Program-made: the position numbers and the translations under genes
NCBI RefSeq assembly: GCF_024707485.1
Contig: NZ_CP102602.1
Location: 1,922,001-1,986,000, forward strand
DNA from: Thermococcus thermotolerans
GTDB taxonomy: Archaea > Methanobacteriota_B > Thermococci > Thermococcales > Thermococcaceae
Reading direction: 5' to 3'
Length of the DNA stretch: 64,000 nucleotides
Notes under the pieces: generated by a model
What the model was told of the DNA's origin: nothing
Database searches by the model: none
Seen by the model: only the letters and a program-made list of their open reading frames with translations
In this document: positions 46,108-55,542 of the stretch, in pieces
How the letters are laid out: every line of letters begins with the position of its first letter
Numbering within the stretch: position 1 is the stretch's first letter

Positions 46108-46539
46108 ATGACAAAGAAACTGACGAGATCAAAGGAGGATAGAATCCTCCTCGGCGTCCTCGGTGGGATAGCCGAGCATCTCAACGTTGACCCCACCCTC
46201 GTAAGGCTGATATTCGTGGTTCTCCTGGTGTTCAACCCTGTGGCTATGACGTTGCTCTACTTCCTTGCGGCTCTCGTGATACCAGAGGAGGAGAAAGAGG
46301 AGGAAAAATCCCTCTCCGAGAGAATCGACGAACTGATAGGGGAGACGGAAGAACGGCTGGAGGATGTGATATCGGGCGACGAAAACTCCAGGGCAATAGC
46401 CCTCCTGCTGATACTGCTGGGCGCAATACTGCTGGCGGGACCGTTCATGCCGTTCCTCCTGCCTGCAATTGATTTCAGGACGTTGCTCGCGGTTGTGTTC
46501 CTGGTAATCGGCATAATCCTCCTCTTGAGGGGTGAGTGA
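46108..46539 (+). CDS. PspC-domain membrane protein
   Basis: The 143-residue protein from the ATG at 46108 opens with the PspC signature (RILLGVLGGIAEHLNVDPTLVRLIF), a helix (LVFNPVAMTLLYFLAALVI), an acidic linker and two further membrane helices. In bacteria PspC responds to envelope stress; archaeal members are uncharacterised. Overlap-close to the next gene (one base between stop and start) indicates an operon. Confidence 0.82.
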   Translation: MTKKLTRSKEDRILLGVLGGIAEHLNVDPTLVRLIFVVLLVFNPVAMTLLYFLAALVIPEEEKEEEKSLSERIDELIGETEERLEDVISGDENSRAIALLLILLGAILLAGPFMPFLLPAIDFRTLLAVVFLVIGIILLLRGE

Positions 46540-46540
46540 G

Positions 46541-46768
46541 ATGAAAACCCTCGGCTGGATACTCGTTTTCCTCGGCGTTCTTTTACTCCTCAGGGAGTTT
46601 CAGCCGGCCTTCCTTGACTGGCTCAGGCCTTACGCGCCCTACATAAAGGACGCATTCTGGGGCGTGACGCTCATAGCCTTTGGGCTCTACCTGATGCTCA
46701 GAAAAGCGGCGAAGAAGGTTGTTTTAATTCTCTACCTCCTGTACCTGCTGCTCTACCTGGTGGTGTGA
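46541..46768 (+). CDS. Small membrane protein of the PspC cluster (LiaF-like N-terminal type)
   Basis: A 75-residue protein with two to three helices (LGWILVFLGVLLLLREF, FWGVTLIAFGLYLMLR, LILYLLYLLLYLVV). LiaI/LiaF-like transmembrane domains have this length and pairing with PspC and DUF4097 proteins in bacteria. GAGGGGTGAGTGAG is the ribosome site. The stop abuts the start of the CitG-like gene. Confidence 0.6.
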   Translation: MKTLGWILVFLGVLLLLREFQPAFLDWLRPYAPYIKDAFWGVTLIAFGLYLMLRKAAKKVVLILYLLYLLLYLVV

Positions 46769-47695
46769 ATGGAGAGGTGGAGAATAATTCGAGCCTTCAC
46801 CTTAGGTCCTCTCCTTGAGGCGACGGTTCCGAAGCCCGGCAACGTGAACCGCTACCGGGACTTCGGGGATCTGACCATCTACAACTTCCTGTTCGCTGAT
46901 ACGGCAGTCATCGGGGTCTACTACGAGGCCGTGAAGACGGCCGAACTCCTGCGAAAAGGCATCCTATCCTTCAGTGAGGCCGGCATCGGGGATCTGATAA
47001 AACGCGCGGTTCAGGCCTCGCGTGAGGCTCAGGACGCCAACCCGAATTTTGGAGTCATAGCCCTTTCAGTGCCCCTCATAATGGGGCTGACAATGGGCCG
47101 CAACATGCTCGATGCTCGGGAGAAGGCGAGGCTCCTGATAGAAGAATCGACGGTCAGGGACAGCATGGAGTTCTACAGGGCGATAAGGATAGCAAATCCC
47201 AAAGGAATCCCCAGCGGGGTCAAGTATGACGTTTACAGTGACGAGTCCTTCAGGGAGCTCTTCCGGGACGGTATAAACCTTGCCCGGCTGGCGGAGATGA
47301 GCTGTGAAAGGGAGCTCATCTTCTGTGAGTGGCTCAACGGCTACGACCTGAGCTATTCCACATTTGGCAGGCTCTACGATCTGATAAAGGAGATGCCGCT
47401 TGAGGACGCGGTTGTGGGGGCATTCCTTGAGCTCCTGACTGAGAAGGAGGACACGCTCATAGTGAGGAAGGCTGGAAGGAGGGAGGCCGACCTCGTGAGG
47501 AGAAAAGCCAGGGAGGTTCTCAACGGAAAGCTCTCCCTGCAGGAGTTCGACGCCTTCATGCGAGAGGAGGGCGATTTAAGGAACCCCGGCAGTCTCGCCG
47601 ATATAATGGCCGTCTCGCTGAGCCTGCTCGCCCTGCGGGGACTCAGAATGGAAATCAGAAACGGAAAGGTATGGGGAGTTATAGGACGACCTTAA
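46769..47695 (+). CDS. Triphosphoribosyl-dephospho-CoA synthase-like (CitG family) protein
   Basis: The 308-residue all-helical protein has the CitG-type substrate site LLEATVPKPGNVNRY and the metal-binding acidic helix pairs (DANPNFGVIAL). CitG makes the prosthetic group of citrate and malonate decarboxylase lyases. No such lyase exists in the window and Thermococcales are not known for one, so the archaeal reaction may differ. The start follows the previous stop directly (GGTGGTGTGA). Confidence 0.75.
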   Translation: MERWRIIRAFTLGPLLEATVPKPGNVNRYRDFGDLTIYNFLFADTAVIGVYYEAVKTAELLRKGILSFSEAGIGDLIKRAVQASREAQDANPNFGVIALSVPLIMGLTMGRNMLDAREKARLLIEESTVRDSMEFYRAIRIANPKGIPSGVKYDVYSDESFRELFRDGINLARLAEMSCERELIFCEWLNGYDLSYSTFGRLYDLIKEMPLEDAVVGAFLELLTEKEDTLIVRKAGRREADLVRRKAREVLNGKLSLQEFDAFMREEGDLRNPGSLADIMAVSLSLLALRGLRMEIRNGKVWGVIGRP

Positions 47696-47960
47696 ACCTC
47701 TTCGCGCCGCCGGGGCCGAGCCCGAGGGCTTTGCTGTCTGCGACAACTGCATCGCCTTCCAGCTCTTCGACCACACGTATCTTGAACCCGGAGAGCTCAA
47801 AAACCTCCTCTTCATCCCCAAACTCCTCGTTGAGCTGCTCCCTTATGAACTCGTAGGCCTTCTTTCCGAGCAGGACCACGTCCGGCTCGTAGCCGTCGAG
47901 CTTCAGCTCGTTGGCCTTCTCCTCAACAGAGCTGAGAACCCTTATCAGGTCGCCGCGCAT
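47679..47960 (-). CDS. Family-4 encapsulin-like (A-domain, DUF1884) protein
   Basis: The 93-residue protein from the ATG at 47960 (GATGGTGTCGAAA upstream) matches my memory of P. furiosus PF0899 (structure solved as DUF1884): MRGDLIRVL, PDVVLLGKKAYEFI and DSKALGLGPGGAKR. This family was grouped as family-4 (truncated HK97 A-domain) encapsulins. Such proteins in Thermococcales lie beside enzyme genes carrying anchor tags; here the nearest neighbour, a CitG-like protein, is convergent and overlaps by 17 bases, and the other side is a repeat element. Whether it forms a shell is unknown. Confidence 0.72.
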   Translation of the reverse strand: MRGDLIRVLSSVEEKANELKLDGYEPDVVLLGKKAYEFIREQLNEEFGDEEEVFELSGFKIRVVEELEGDAVVADSKALGLGPGGAKRFKVVL

Positions 47961-48023
47961 TTTCGACACCATCAAAAAATAGGCAGGGGAGTTTAAAAGG
48001 ATGATTATGGTCCCAAATAGACG

Positions 48024-48060
<37 letters not shown>

Positions 48061-48070
48061 GAGAGAAATG

Positions 48071-48712
48071 TCAGAGCCCAAACGCCCCCTTGATCCCGTT
48101 AATTATCATCTGCACGGCCATGGAGGTCAGTATCAGACCCATCATCCTCGTCAGCACTTTGATGCCCACCCTTCCGAGCCTTTTCTGTATCCTGTTCGAG
48201 GAGCAGAGGATCAGCCAGACAGTGAGGCCTATCGCGACGATGCTCGCTATGACGGTCGCCTTCTCGGAAACCTCGCGGCTCTTGGCCATGTAGAGCATGA
48301 CCGTCGTTATCGCTCCCGGGCCTGAGATAAGGGGTATCGCGAGGGGTATTATGGCGACCTCCTCCAGGGTGACGACGTCCTCGCTGAACTCTTCGGTTTC
48401 CTCCTTGCTTATCTTCACGGTGGAGAGCCTTCCGGAGAGCATGTCCATTGCCATCTTGAAAAGCAGAATGCCACCGGCTATCGCGAAGGCGTCAACACTC
48501 GAACCGAAGAACCTGAATATCCACTCCCCAATGAGGGCGAAGACCACGAGGGTCACCACTACCGTCAGTGCGGTCTTTGTCGCTATTTCGCGCCTCTCTT
48601 TCCAGCTCAGGTCGTGGGTAACACTCAGAAACACGGGAACTGCTCCGACCGGGTTCGTTATTGCAAACAGTCCGCCGTAGAGTATCACGAAGTACTTGAG
48701 ATACTCTATCAC
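48071..48712 (-). CDS. snatA: MarC/SnatA-family membrane protein (neutral amino-acid transporter type)
   Basis: The 213-residue protein starts at a GTG with GGGTGGTCGC upstream; the longer frame to 48772 adds no homologous sequence. It has six membrane helices and the family pattern FAITNPVGAVPVFLS near the N terminus and PLISGPGAITTVM in the middle. SnatA of Thermococcus sp. KS-1 was described as a transporter for neutral amino acids such as glycine. Confidence 0.87.
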   Translation of the reverse strand: MIEYLKYFVILYGGLFAITNPVGAVPVFLSVTHDLSWKERREIATKTALTVVVTLVVFALIGEWIFRFFGSSVDAFAIAGGILLFKMAMDMLSGRLSTVKISKEETEEFSEDVVTLEEVAIIPLAIPLISGPGAITTVMLYMAKSREVSEKATVIASIVAIGLTVWLILCSSNRIQKRLGRVGIKVLTRMMGLILTSMAVQMIINGIKGAFGL

Positions 48713-48752
48713 GCGACCACCCGCACCGGCAGGAAAAGATGGGGTTAAAAAG

Positions 48753-49184
48753 TTAATCCCTCCTGCTTTCATCGGGGATTATCTCGAAGGAGTACGTGAG
48801 CTCGGCACCGCTGAGCTTCACGTGCGCACTGGCAGAGCAGTACTTGTCCTGGCTCAGCTCTATGGCGCGCTTCGCCTTCTCCTTGCTCACGTCGCCGTAG
48901 ATTTTGTAGTGGATGTGAACCCTTTGATATATGCGGGGGTGCTCCTCGCGCCTCTCGCCGCTTATCTCGACCTCCAGGCCTCTAATCGGCTCGCGCATCT
49001 TCTGGAGTATCATGACGACATCATAGGCCGTGCACCCGGCAACGCTGAGAAGAAGGAGCTTCATCGGGCTTATTCCTCCCTCCCCGAGAACCACCGCGCA
49101 ACTCTCACCTTCTATCCTTCCAATGAACTGGGTTCCTTCCGTCCACCTCAGCTTTCCCTTTATTTCGTCCCCCACTTGCTCCAC
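48753..49184 (-). CDS. OsmC-family peroxiredoxin-like protein
   Basis: The family's two Cys are present, in AGCTAYDV (peroxidatic) and KYCSASAH (resolving), with GGISPMKLLLLSVAGC as the helix before the first. OsmC/Ohr proteins reduce organic hydroperoxides. The start is uncertain: a GTG at 49184 (143 residues) fits a leaderless transcript from the shared promoter at 49206-49213; a TTG at 49202 adds six residues; GGGTGGAG could serve a GTG at 49175. Confidence 0.82.
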   Translation of the reverse strand: MEQVGDEIKGKLRWTEGTQFIGRIEGESCAVVLGEGGISPMKLLLLSVAGCTAYDVVMILQKMREPIRGLEVEISGERREEHPRIYQRVHIHYKIYGDVSKEKAKRAIELSQDKYCSASAHVKLSGAELTYSFEIIPDESRRD

Positions 49185-49205
49185 CCATTCGATAAGACGC
49201 AATTC

Positions 49206-49213
49206 CTTTTAAG
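49206..49213. promoter_or_regulatory. Symmetric TATA element shared by two divergent leaderless genes
   Basis: CTTTTAAG sits midway between the starts of the OsmC gene (GTG at 49184, minus) and the radical SAM gene (ATG at 49234, plus), each about 25 bases from its centre, the usual TATA-to-start distance. Neither gene has a convincing ribosome site at that start. Confidence 0.45.
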
Positions 49214-49233
49214 GGGTTTTCGTAGGGTAAAAC

Positions 49234-50076
49234 ATGTACATCCGGCCATTTGACCCCTGGAAGGCGAAGCTCTGCACATGCCCCTTTAAGTACACGCTGA
49301 ACGTCTACACCGGCTGCGACCACGCGTGCGTTTACTGCTACATAACGAGCTACATCCCCAACGCCTTTCGGGTGAGGGTCAAGGAAGGTCTCCTGCCGAT
49401 GCTGGAGCGGGAGCTGAGGCGCCTCGACAGGCGCTACATAATAGCGCTTTCCTATTCCTCGGACCCCTATCCAACGGTGGAGCGGGAGCTGGGCATAACG
49501 CGGAAGGTTCTCAAACTCTTCAAACGCTACGGTGTCCGATGCCTGCTCCTCACGAAGTCGGAGGTATTTGAGCGCGACCTGGATATCCTGGGCGAGCTTA
49601 AGTGCGCCGTCGGAATAACGGTGACCACGGTGGATAGACGGAAGGCAAAGCTGCTGGAGCCAAATGCCCCATCACCGAAGGCAAGGATCAGAGCCCTGGA
49701 GAAGGCTAAAGAAGCAGGCATCCCAGTTTATGCCCGCATAGACCCGATAATCCCGTTCTACACGTGGGAGGACTTCGATGAGACGCTCGACGCGCTGGAT
49801 TTTGTCGACCACATAACCGTTTCAACCCTCAAGCTCCGGCCGGATTCGAAGAGGCGCATGTCCGCCAAGTTCCCGGAGCTGATGGAGAGGCTGTGGCCGC
49901 TATACGAAAGGGGTGAGAGGATAGGCGGCTATTACTACCTGCCCCGCGAGCTGAGGCTTGAGATTCTGCGTGAGGCTGAGAGGAAGATTCTGGAAAGGGG
50001 GATCACGTTTGGTTCGTGTCGGGAAGGCTACCGTTCGTTTCCGAGCTGTGATGGCTCCCATCTTGTCCCTTTGTGA
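49234..50076 (+). CDS. Radical SAM protein, SPL-like family
   Basis: The 280-residue protein has the radical-SAM cluster ligands Cys28, Cys32 and Cys35 (CDHACVYC), an additional CTC at 14-16, YSSDPYPTVE after the third strand and a C-terminal GYRSFPSCDGSH tail. It resembles spore-photoproduct-lyase-type (SplB/DUF1848-like) proteins; its substrate is not known. No ribosome site is seen and a TATA box 24 bases upstream suggests leaderless translation. Its 3' end overlaps the convergent amidotransferase gene by 74 bases. Confidence 0.82.
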   Translation: MYIRPFDPWKAKLCTCPFKYTLNVYTGCDHACVYCYITSYIPNAFRVRVKEGLLPMLERELRRLDRRYIIALSYSSDPYPTVERELGITRKVLKLFKRYGVRCLLLTKSEVFERDLDILGELKCAVGITVTTVDRRKAKLLEPNAPSPKARIRALEKAKEAGIPVYARIDPIIPFYTWEDFDETLDALDFVDHITVSTLKLRPDSKRRMSAKFPELMERLWPLYERGERIGGYYYLPRELRLEILREAERKILERGITFGSCREGYRSFPSCDGSHLVPL

Positions 50077-50848
50077 GCTCCTCCCTGAGCTCGGCCTCTA
50101 TCTCGATCTTTTCCAGTTCAAGCTTTTTGAGGCGGTACTCGGCGGCGGCGCGCACGAACGCTTCAAAGACCCTCACCATCTCCGGTAGGTATTCCGGCTG
50201 CCACTGGAGACCGATTATGAACCCTTCAGCTCCCTCAATGGCTTCGATAAGCCCGTCCACTGCGTAAGCGACGGGTTTTATCCCTTCCCCGACCCTCTTC
50301 ACTGCCTGGTGGTGGAAGCTGTTGACCCGCAGATACACCTCGTTCGTACCTTCAATGTCAAGCCCGTCCTTGAGTATTTCGTAGAGCCTTGAGTTGGTCT
50401 TTATCCTGACGCCGTGAACCCTCTGGCCCGGCCCTATCAGGTTTACGTCCCAGTCGTGCTTTATGGCCTTGGGAATGTCGGTTAAGTCCTGATAGAGAGT
50501 TCCCCCGAGGGCAACGTTTATCACGTGCATTCCGCGGGAGATTCCCAGTATGGGAACTCCCCTCTCGACGGCCTTCTTGACAAGGCATATCTCGAACTCG
50601 TCCCTCTCAACATCGACGTATTTTATGGCACTTGAGGGGTCTTCACCGTAGAAGTAGGGGTGAACGTCCGGCCCCTCTATGAGGAGTATTCCATCCACGT
50701 GCTCAAGAATCTCATCGGGCGAGCAGTCGATGTTAAAAACCGCCGGAACGCCCCCGGCTTCGGCTATCCTTTCAATATGTCTCCGATCCAGAAAAAGCCT
50801 GTTCTTGGAGAGATCGGTCTGCCCGATTATACCTATCAATGGCTTCAT
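50003..50848 (-). CDS. Class I glutamine amidotransferase-like protein (C26/PuuD type) lacking catalytic residues
   Basis: The protein has 281 residues from the ATG at 50848 (GGTGGTACTC upstream). It has the gamma-glutamyl hydrolase (C26) framework: IGIIGQTD, LLIEGPDVHP, FHHQAVKRVG and QPEYLPEMV. At the nucleophile elbow the normal Cys is Ser104 (GISRGMH) and the catalytic His of the WHPE motif is Gln217 (QWQPEY). Both changes would abolish amidotransferase chemistry, so it is probably a binding or regulatory protein. The charged C-terminal tail of about 50 residues overlaps the convergent SPL gene. Confidence 0.82.
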   Translation of the reverse strand: MKPLIGIIGQTDLSKNRLFLDRRHIERIAEAGGVPAVFNIDCSPDEILEHVDGILLIEGPDVHPYFYGEDPSSAIKYVDVERDEFEICLVKKAVERGVPILGISRGMHVINVALGGTLYQDLTDIPKAIKHDWDVNLIGPGQRVHGVRIKTNSRLYEILKDGLDIEGTNEVYLRVNSFHHQAVKRVGEGIKPVAYAVDGLIEAIEGAEGFIIGLQWQPEYLPEMVRVFEAFVRAAAEYRLKKLELEKIEIEAELREELTKGQDGSHHSSETNGSLPDTNQT

Positions 50849-50915
50849 GAGTACCACCACTTGGGTGTGTGTTCGTACCAGAATAAAAAGCTTTGCGAGA
50901 AGAAAAGAAGGGGTA

Positions 50916-52157
50916 TCAGCCCTTAAGGGCATTCATCTCTTCCTTTATGACCTCTGCCAGCCTCTTGACTCCCTCGCGTATCGTTTCCTCCGGCACATAG
51001 GTAAAGTTGAGGCGCATTGTGTTCTTGACGTCGCGGTAGGCGAAGAACGCCTCACCCGGAACGTAGGCGACACCCTTCCTTATGGCCTTCTCAGCCATGA
51101 GCTTGGTGTCTATACCCTCCGGCAGGGTGACCCAGATGAACATTCCTCCGTCGGGCTTCGTCCATTTAACGCCCTCCGGCATGTACTCCTCTAGGGCCTC
51201 AAGCATCGCGTCTCTCCTCGGCTTGTAGAACTCTATGACCCTTGGAATGTGCTCGTCCAGGTGGCCGTCGGCGACGTACTTCCAGGCGATAACCTGCCCG
51301 AAGGGGTTCGCACAGAGGTCAACGGCCTGCTTGGCTATCTCTATCTTCCTGATGAAGTGCGGGTGTGCCGCTATCCACCCCAGCCTGAACCCCGGGGCGA
51401 ATATCTTTGAGAAAGTCCCGAGGTACAGGACCCTCCCCTCGTCATCGAAGTGCTTGATCGGCGGTATGGGCTCGCCGGAGTAGCGGAGCTCGCTGTAAGG
51501 GCTGTCCTCGACGATGAGGAAGTCGTACTCCCTGGCGAGCTCTATAAGCTTCTTTCTCCTTTCAAGGCTCATCGTGACTCCCGCTGGATTCTGGAAGGTG
51601 GAGACGGTGTAGACGAACTTGACTTTCTTCCCCTGCCTCCTCAGCTCCTCCAGCTTCTCCTCAAGGAGGTCTACCCTCATTCCTTCGTCGTCCATGGGTA
51701 TGCTTATGAACTTGGGGTCGTAGTACTTGAAGGCGTTTAAAGCGGCTAGGTACGTCGGTCCTTCAACGACAACGATGTCCCCTAGGTTTATGAAGACCCT
51801 GCCGATGAGGTCGAGGGCCTGCTGGCTTCCCGCGACCATCATTATCTCGACCTTGCTGGTCGGGATGCCGTAGCGCTTCTCCATCCAGTCCGCCAGCGCG
51901 AGGCGAAGCGGGGTGAATCCTTTGGTGGTCCCGTACTGGAGAGCCTTATCCGCATGGTGGGTTATAACCTCCGCGGTTATCTCCTTGATGATCTCGACGG
52001 GAAACGTCTCGGGAGCGGGAAGACCTCCGGCGAGACTTATAACGTCGCCTGCCTCGACGAGCTTGAGGAGCTCCCTAATCTCAGAGGCTTTCATGCCCTG
52101 GGCCTTGTCCGAGAAGTACGCCTCAAAATCCAGTGAGCCAGAACTCAGCTTGCGCAT
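50916..52157 (-). CDS. PLP-dependent aminotransferase (2-aminoadipate/kynurenine/aromatic type)
   Basis: Class I/II aminotransferase of 413 residues from the ATG at 52157 (GTGGAGGAAAAGC upstream); a GTG at 52172 is an alternative. SLAGGLPAPETFP, LQYGTTKGFTPLR, the PLP aspartate/tyrosine segment EDSPYSELRY, and the Schiff-base Lys in GTFSKIFAPGFRLGW are all present. The sequence is of the LysN/aromatic aminotransferase subgroup; exact amino-donor specificity cannot be read from sequence. Confidence 0.87.
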   Translation of the reverse strand: MRKLSSGSLDFEAYFSDKAQGMKASEIRELLKLVEAGDVISLAGGLPAPETFPVEIIKEITAEVITHHADKALQYGTTKGFTPLRLALADWMEKRYGIPTSKVEIMMVAGSQQALDLIGRVFINLGDIVVVEGPTYLAALNAFKYYDPKFISIPMDDEGMRVDLLEEKLEELRRQGKKVKFVYTVSTFQNPAGVTMSLERRKKLIELAREYDFLIVEDSPYSELRYSGEPIPPIKHFDDEGRVLYLGTFSKIFAPGFRLGWIAAHPHFIRKIEIAKQAVDLCANPFGQVIAWKYVADGHLDEHIPRVIEFYKPRRDAMLEALEEYMPEGVKWTKPDGGMFIWVTLPEGIDTKLMAEKAIRKGVAYVPGEAFFAYRDVKNTMRLNFTYVPEETIREGVKRLAEVIKEEMNALKG

Positions 52158-52406
52158 AAGCTTTTCCTCCACTTCCGTTCCCCCCATTTAATGCACACTT
52201 TTGAACACGTCCCCATGTATATACATGTTAAAGGTAGCGGCGATTGGTTATAAATCTTTCTGCAATGGTCGTTAGTGCCGTTTACGTTTGTAAAGCATGA
52301 TTGGAGCGCATTTTTATGAACATCAACGAACAGCAGGGGGCACTGGTGAACACGAAAAGTTCTATAAACCCTCACACCATAAATGGGGGTTACCAGAGGG
52401 AGGTGA

Positions 52407-53381
<975 letters not shown>

Positions 53382-53436
53382 GGGCTTTCCCTGTTTCTGT
53401 ATTTTCATGCCATGAAAATATGAAAAGTGAAAGGCT

Positions 53437-54306
53437 TTAGCTTTCGACGCTTCCCGCGGTGAACGCCTCGGTGTATGCCTTTACGACTTCCTCGTCACCC
53501 ATTATCATGAGGACTCTGACGAGATCCATACCCTTCACTTGGGCAAATTCCACGTAGAGGTATTGGTCGTCTCTGCGGTAGAGTTTAACGCTGAGCGGCT
53601 TAAAACAGTCGTTCTCCTTTGGTATCCTCCAGAGGGGAACTTCCCTAAAGCCCTTTGCTTTTATATCCCTGTCTAATTGTCTCATTACCACGTCAATTGG
53701 ACAGGTACACCCTCCTGCAATCCGGGATTTTCGGATTCCTCGTATTCCACCGGATTTCAAGAAATCCGTCCAGTTGCCGTTTGGTATGTTTTCCCGTATT
53801 TCCCAAGTACTATTTGCTGTTGGGATAACGTAGTGGGCGAAGTAAACGTCCCCTGCGGGTAGCAACACATTTGTCCTCTTTACATCTTTGCAGGGCGCCC
53901 CTGAAGGCATGGGATATGGATAATACGTGCCTATCGCTGTTCCATTATTTTGAAAGAATGTTGAACTGCCCGCAATGATGCACTTTGGGCGAATGCCCAT
54001 TTCCCCAATCCAGTCATCCCCATACAATATACCTGTGCTTTTTTCGGAACCTAGTGACACATTGGGCACATAGTCTGGAAGATCCGCAAACTTCAAGACT
54101 GTTCCATTTTTTAACTGTCCAATGGACCAGCCCACCCACGCGTTTATTGGAGTAAATGGTGGTTCTGTTTTCAAACTGCAGTTCAATTGGAGATTATCTT
54201 CATCCAGAAAATTTATGTTAGTCCCCTTTGGAACAGTTTTCAAAAAGAGTATTCCTGTAAAAATTAAAAGCATCATAAAAAAGAAGACTAATGGTTTTAT
54301 TTTCAC
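53437..54306 (-). CDS. Exported uncharacterised protein, AT-rich
   Basis: The 289-residue protein has one N-terminal hydrophobic helix (IKPLVFFFMMLLIFTGILF) and an external domain with several Cys (LNCSLK, RPKCIIAG, GAPCKDV, GGCTCPID) that could form disulfides or bind metal. No family was recognised. Codon use and GC content are lower than in the neighbours. It lies 11 bases downstream of the C39-like gene and is probably cotranscribed. Confidence 0.5.
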   Translation of the reverse strand: MKIKPLVFFFMMLLIFTGILFLKTVPKGTNINFLDEDNLQLNCSLKTEPPFTPINAWVGWSIGQLKNGTVLKFADLPDYVPNVSLGSEKSTGILYGDDWIGEMGIRPKCIIAGSSTFFQNNGTAIGTYYPYPMPSGAPCKDVKRTNVLLPAGDVYFAHYVIPTANSTWEIRENIPNGNWTDFLKSGGIRGIRKSRIAGGCTCPIDVVMRQLDRDIKAKGFREVPLWRIPKENDCFKPLSVKLYRRDDQYLYVEFAQVKGMDLVRVLMIMGDEEVVKAYTEAFTAGSVES

Positions 54307-54317
54307 TGTCCTTCACC

Positions 54318-55542
54318 TCAACTGACCTTTACAGGATTTACTAGAGTCAACGTCCGACTACTGCTTATACTATCTAATAGGATCCAAGCTGTGTATGGAT
54401 CTGAATATGTAGTGTGAATGTACAGATACTTTGTTCCATCGCTATATGAACTATATCCTGCAACGGTAGTTGTATGAAACGCTCCAGACCATCCGAAGTT
54501 TTCTCCACTAGCTTTACTAGCTGTTAAAATCAGGGGTCTGTTGGTCCCTATTTCCAGCATAACGTAGGTAAACAACAATGAATTACTTGGATTGTCAACT
54601 GTGCTAGTGGTGTATGTATAGTGTGGGGCATAATATAGAACACCTTCAGAATGGAGATACATTGCTCGGTTATAGAAATTCTCTATGCCTCGGCCGATAT
54701 TTGAGGTTGAAGTCCATCCACCATCATCTGTCAGCATGGTTTCATGTAGTATGTCTATTACAGCTTCCTTGTACCAGCTGTCACGATATTGAATTTCGTA
54801 GTAGCCAATTATCATTGAGGCTGCTATTGGAGCACATCCATCCCAGTCATCCCACGGATCTGCATTTGGGCCTATGTAATCATATGAGTTCGCAAGTGTT
54901 GATATTTGGCCGATGCTGTTGGCTCCTGGCGGTAGCGAATCACTGGCTCCTCCGGGGTCACTTTCTGTCCATCTGGGTACGTCCCATAATACTTTCTGGT
55001 CTATTAAAGTAGCAGCTTGGGTCGTGTACTGTGTAGCAGTATCCCAAGAACCTGCATATGCTCCAGTCTGCAAGATATATTTTTCTGGTTTTCTGTATTC
55101 CCTACCTTTCATGTCCACAACTTTGGCTCCGGCTAAGATGCCGTAGTTCAATCCGCTGAAGTATGCAAAGCGGTAGGTTTTCACTCCTTTCCTCGCGGCG
55201 AGTTCTTTCATCATGTCGCTCGGAGTCTTCTTGCCAAATCCCGCCTCTAGGATTGCCGGTGGCAGGTTCCTGTTGGCTGATACTATGATGTAGCCTATGG
55301 TTTTTCCATTCTTGACCATTCTGAATTCGTAGGCCGCCAACCTGCCGTCGGGGAAGTAGAGGGGGGTTGGGTTGGTTGGGACTGCCCCGTTGAATTCCGG
55401 GAACTTGTGAAGTTCCCTGACTGCCAGTGCTTTGACTGTCGCTAGAGGTACTGCTTCTGGCTTGTCAACTGGTGCTGCCGTCACGACCCCCCCCCAACAA
55501 GAAAAGTCCGATGAGTAACACTGCTGGGGTCTTCCAGTTCAT
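54318..55542 (-). CDS. C39-like cysteine peptidase, exported, with frameshift at a G9 run
   Basis: The main frame (GTG at 55484 to stop) encodes about 388 residues: an N-terminal propeptide-like region and a C39_2/papain-fold domain with DGCAPIAASMIIGYYE (catalytic Cys) and AFHTTTVAGY (His). Just upstream, an ATG at 55542 with GGAGGTG opens a signal peptide (LLIGLFLL) in another frame that reads into nine G at 55486-55494 (plus strand C9), then a TGA at 55483-55481. One extra G (ten) or two fewer (seven) would restore signal peptide and body as one protein. Either a sequencing error at the homopolymer or a phase-variable or decayed gene. Confidence 0.65.
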
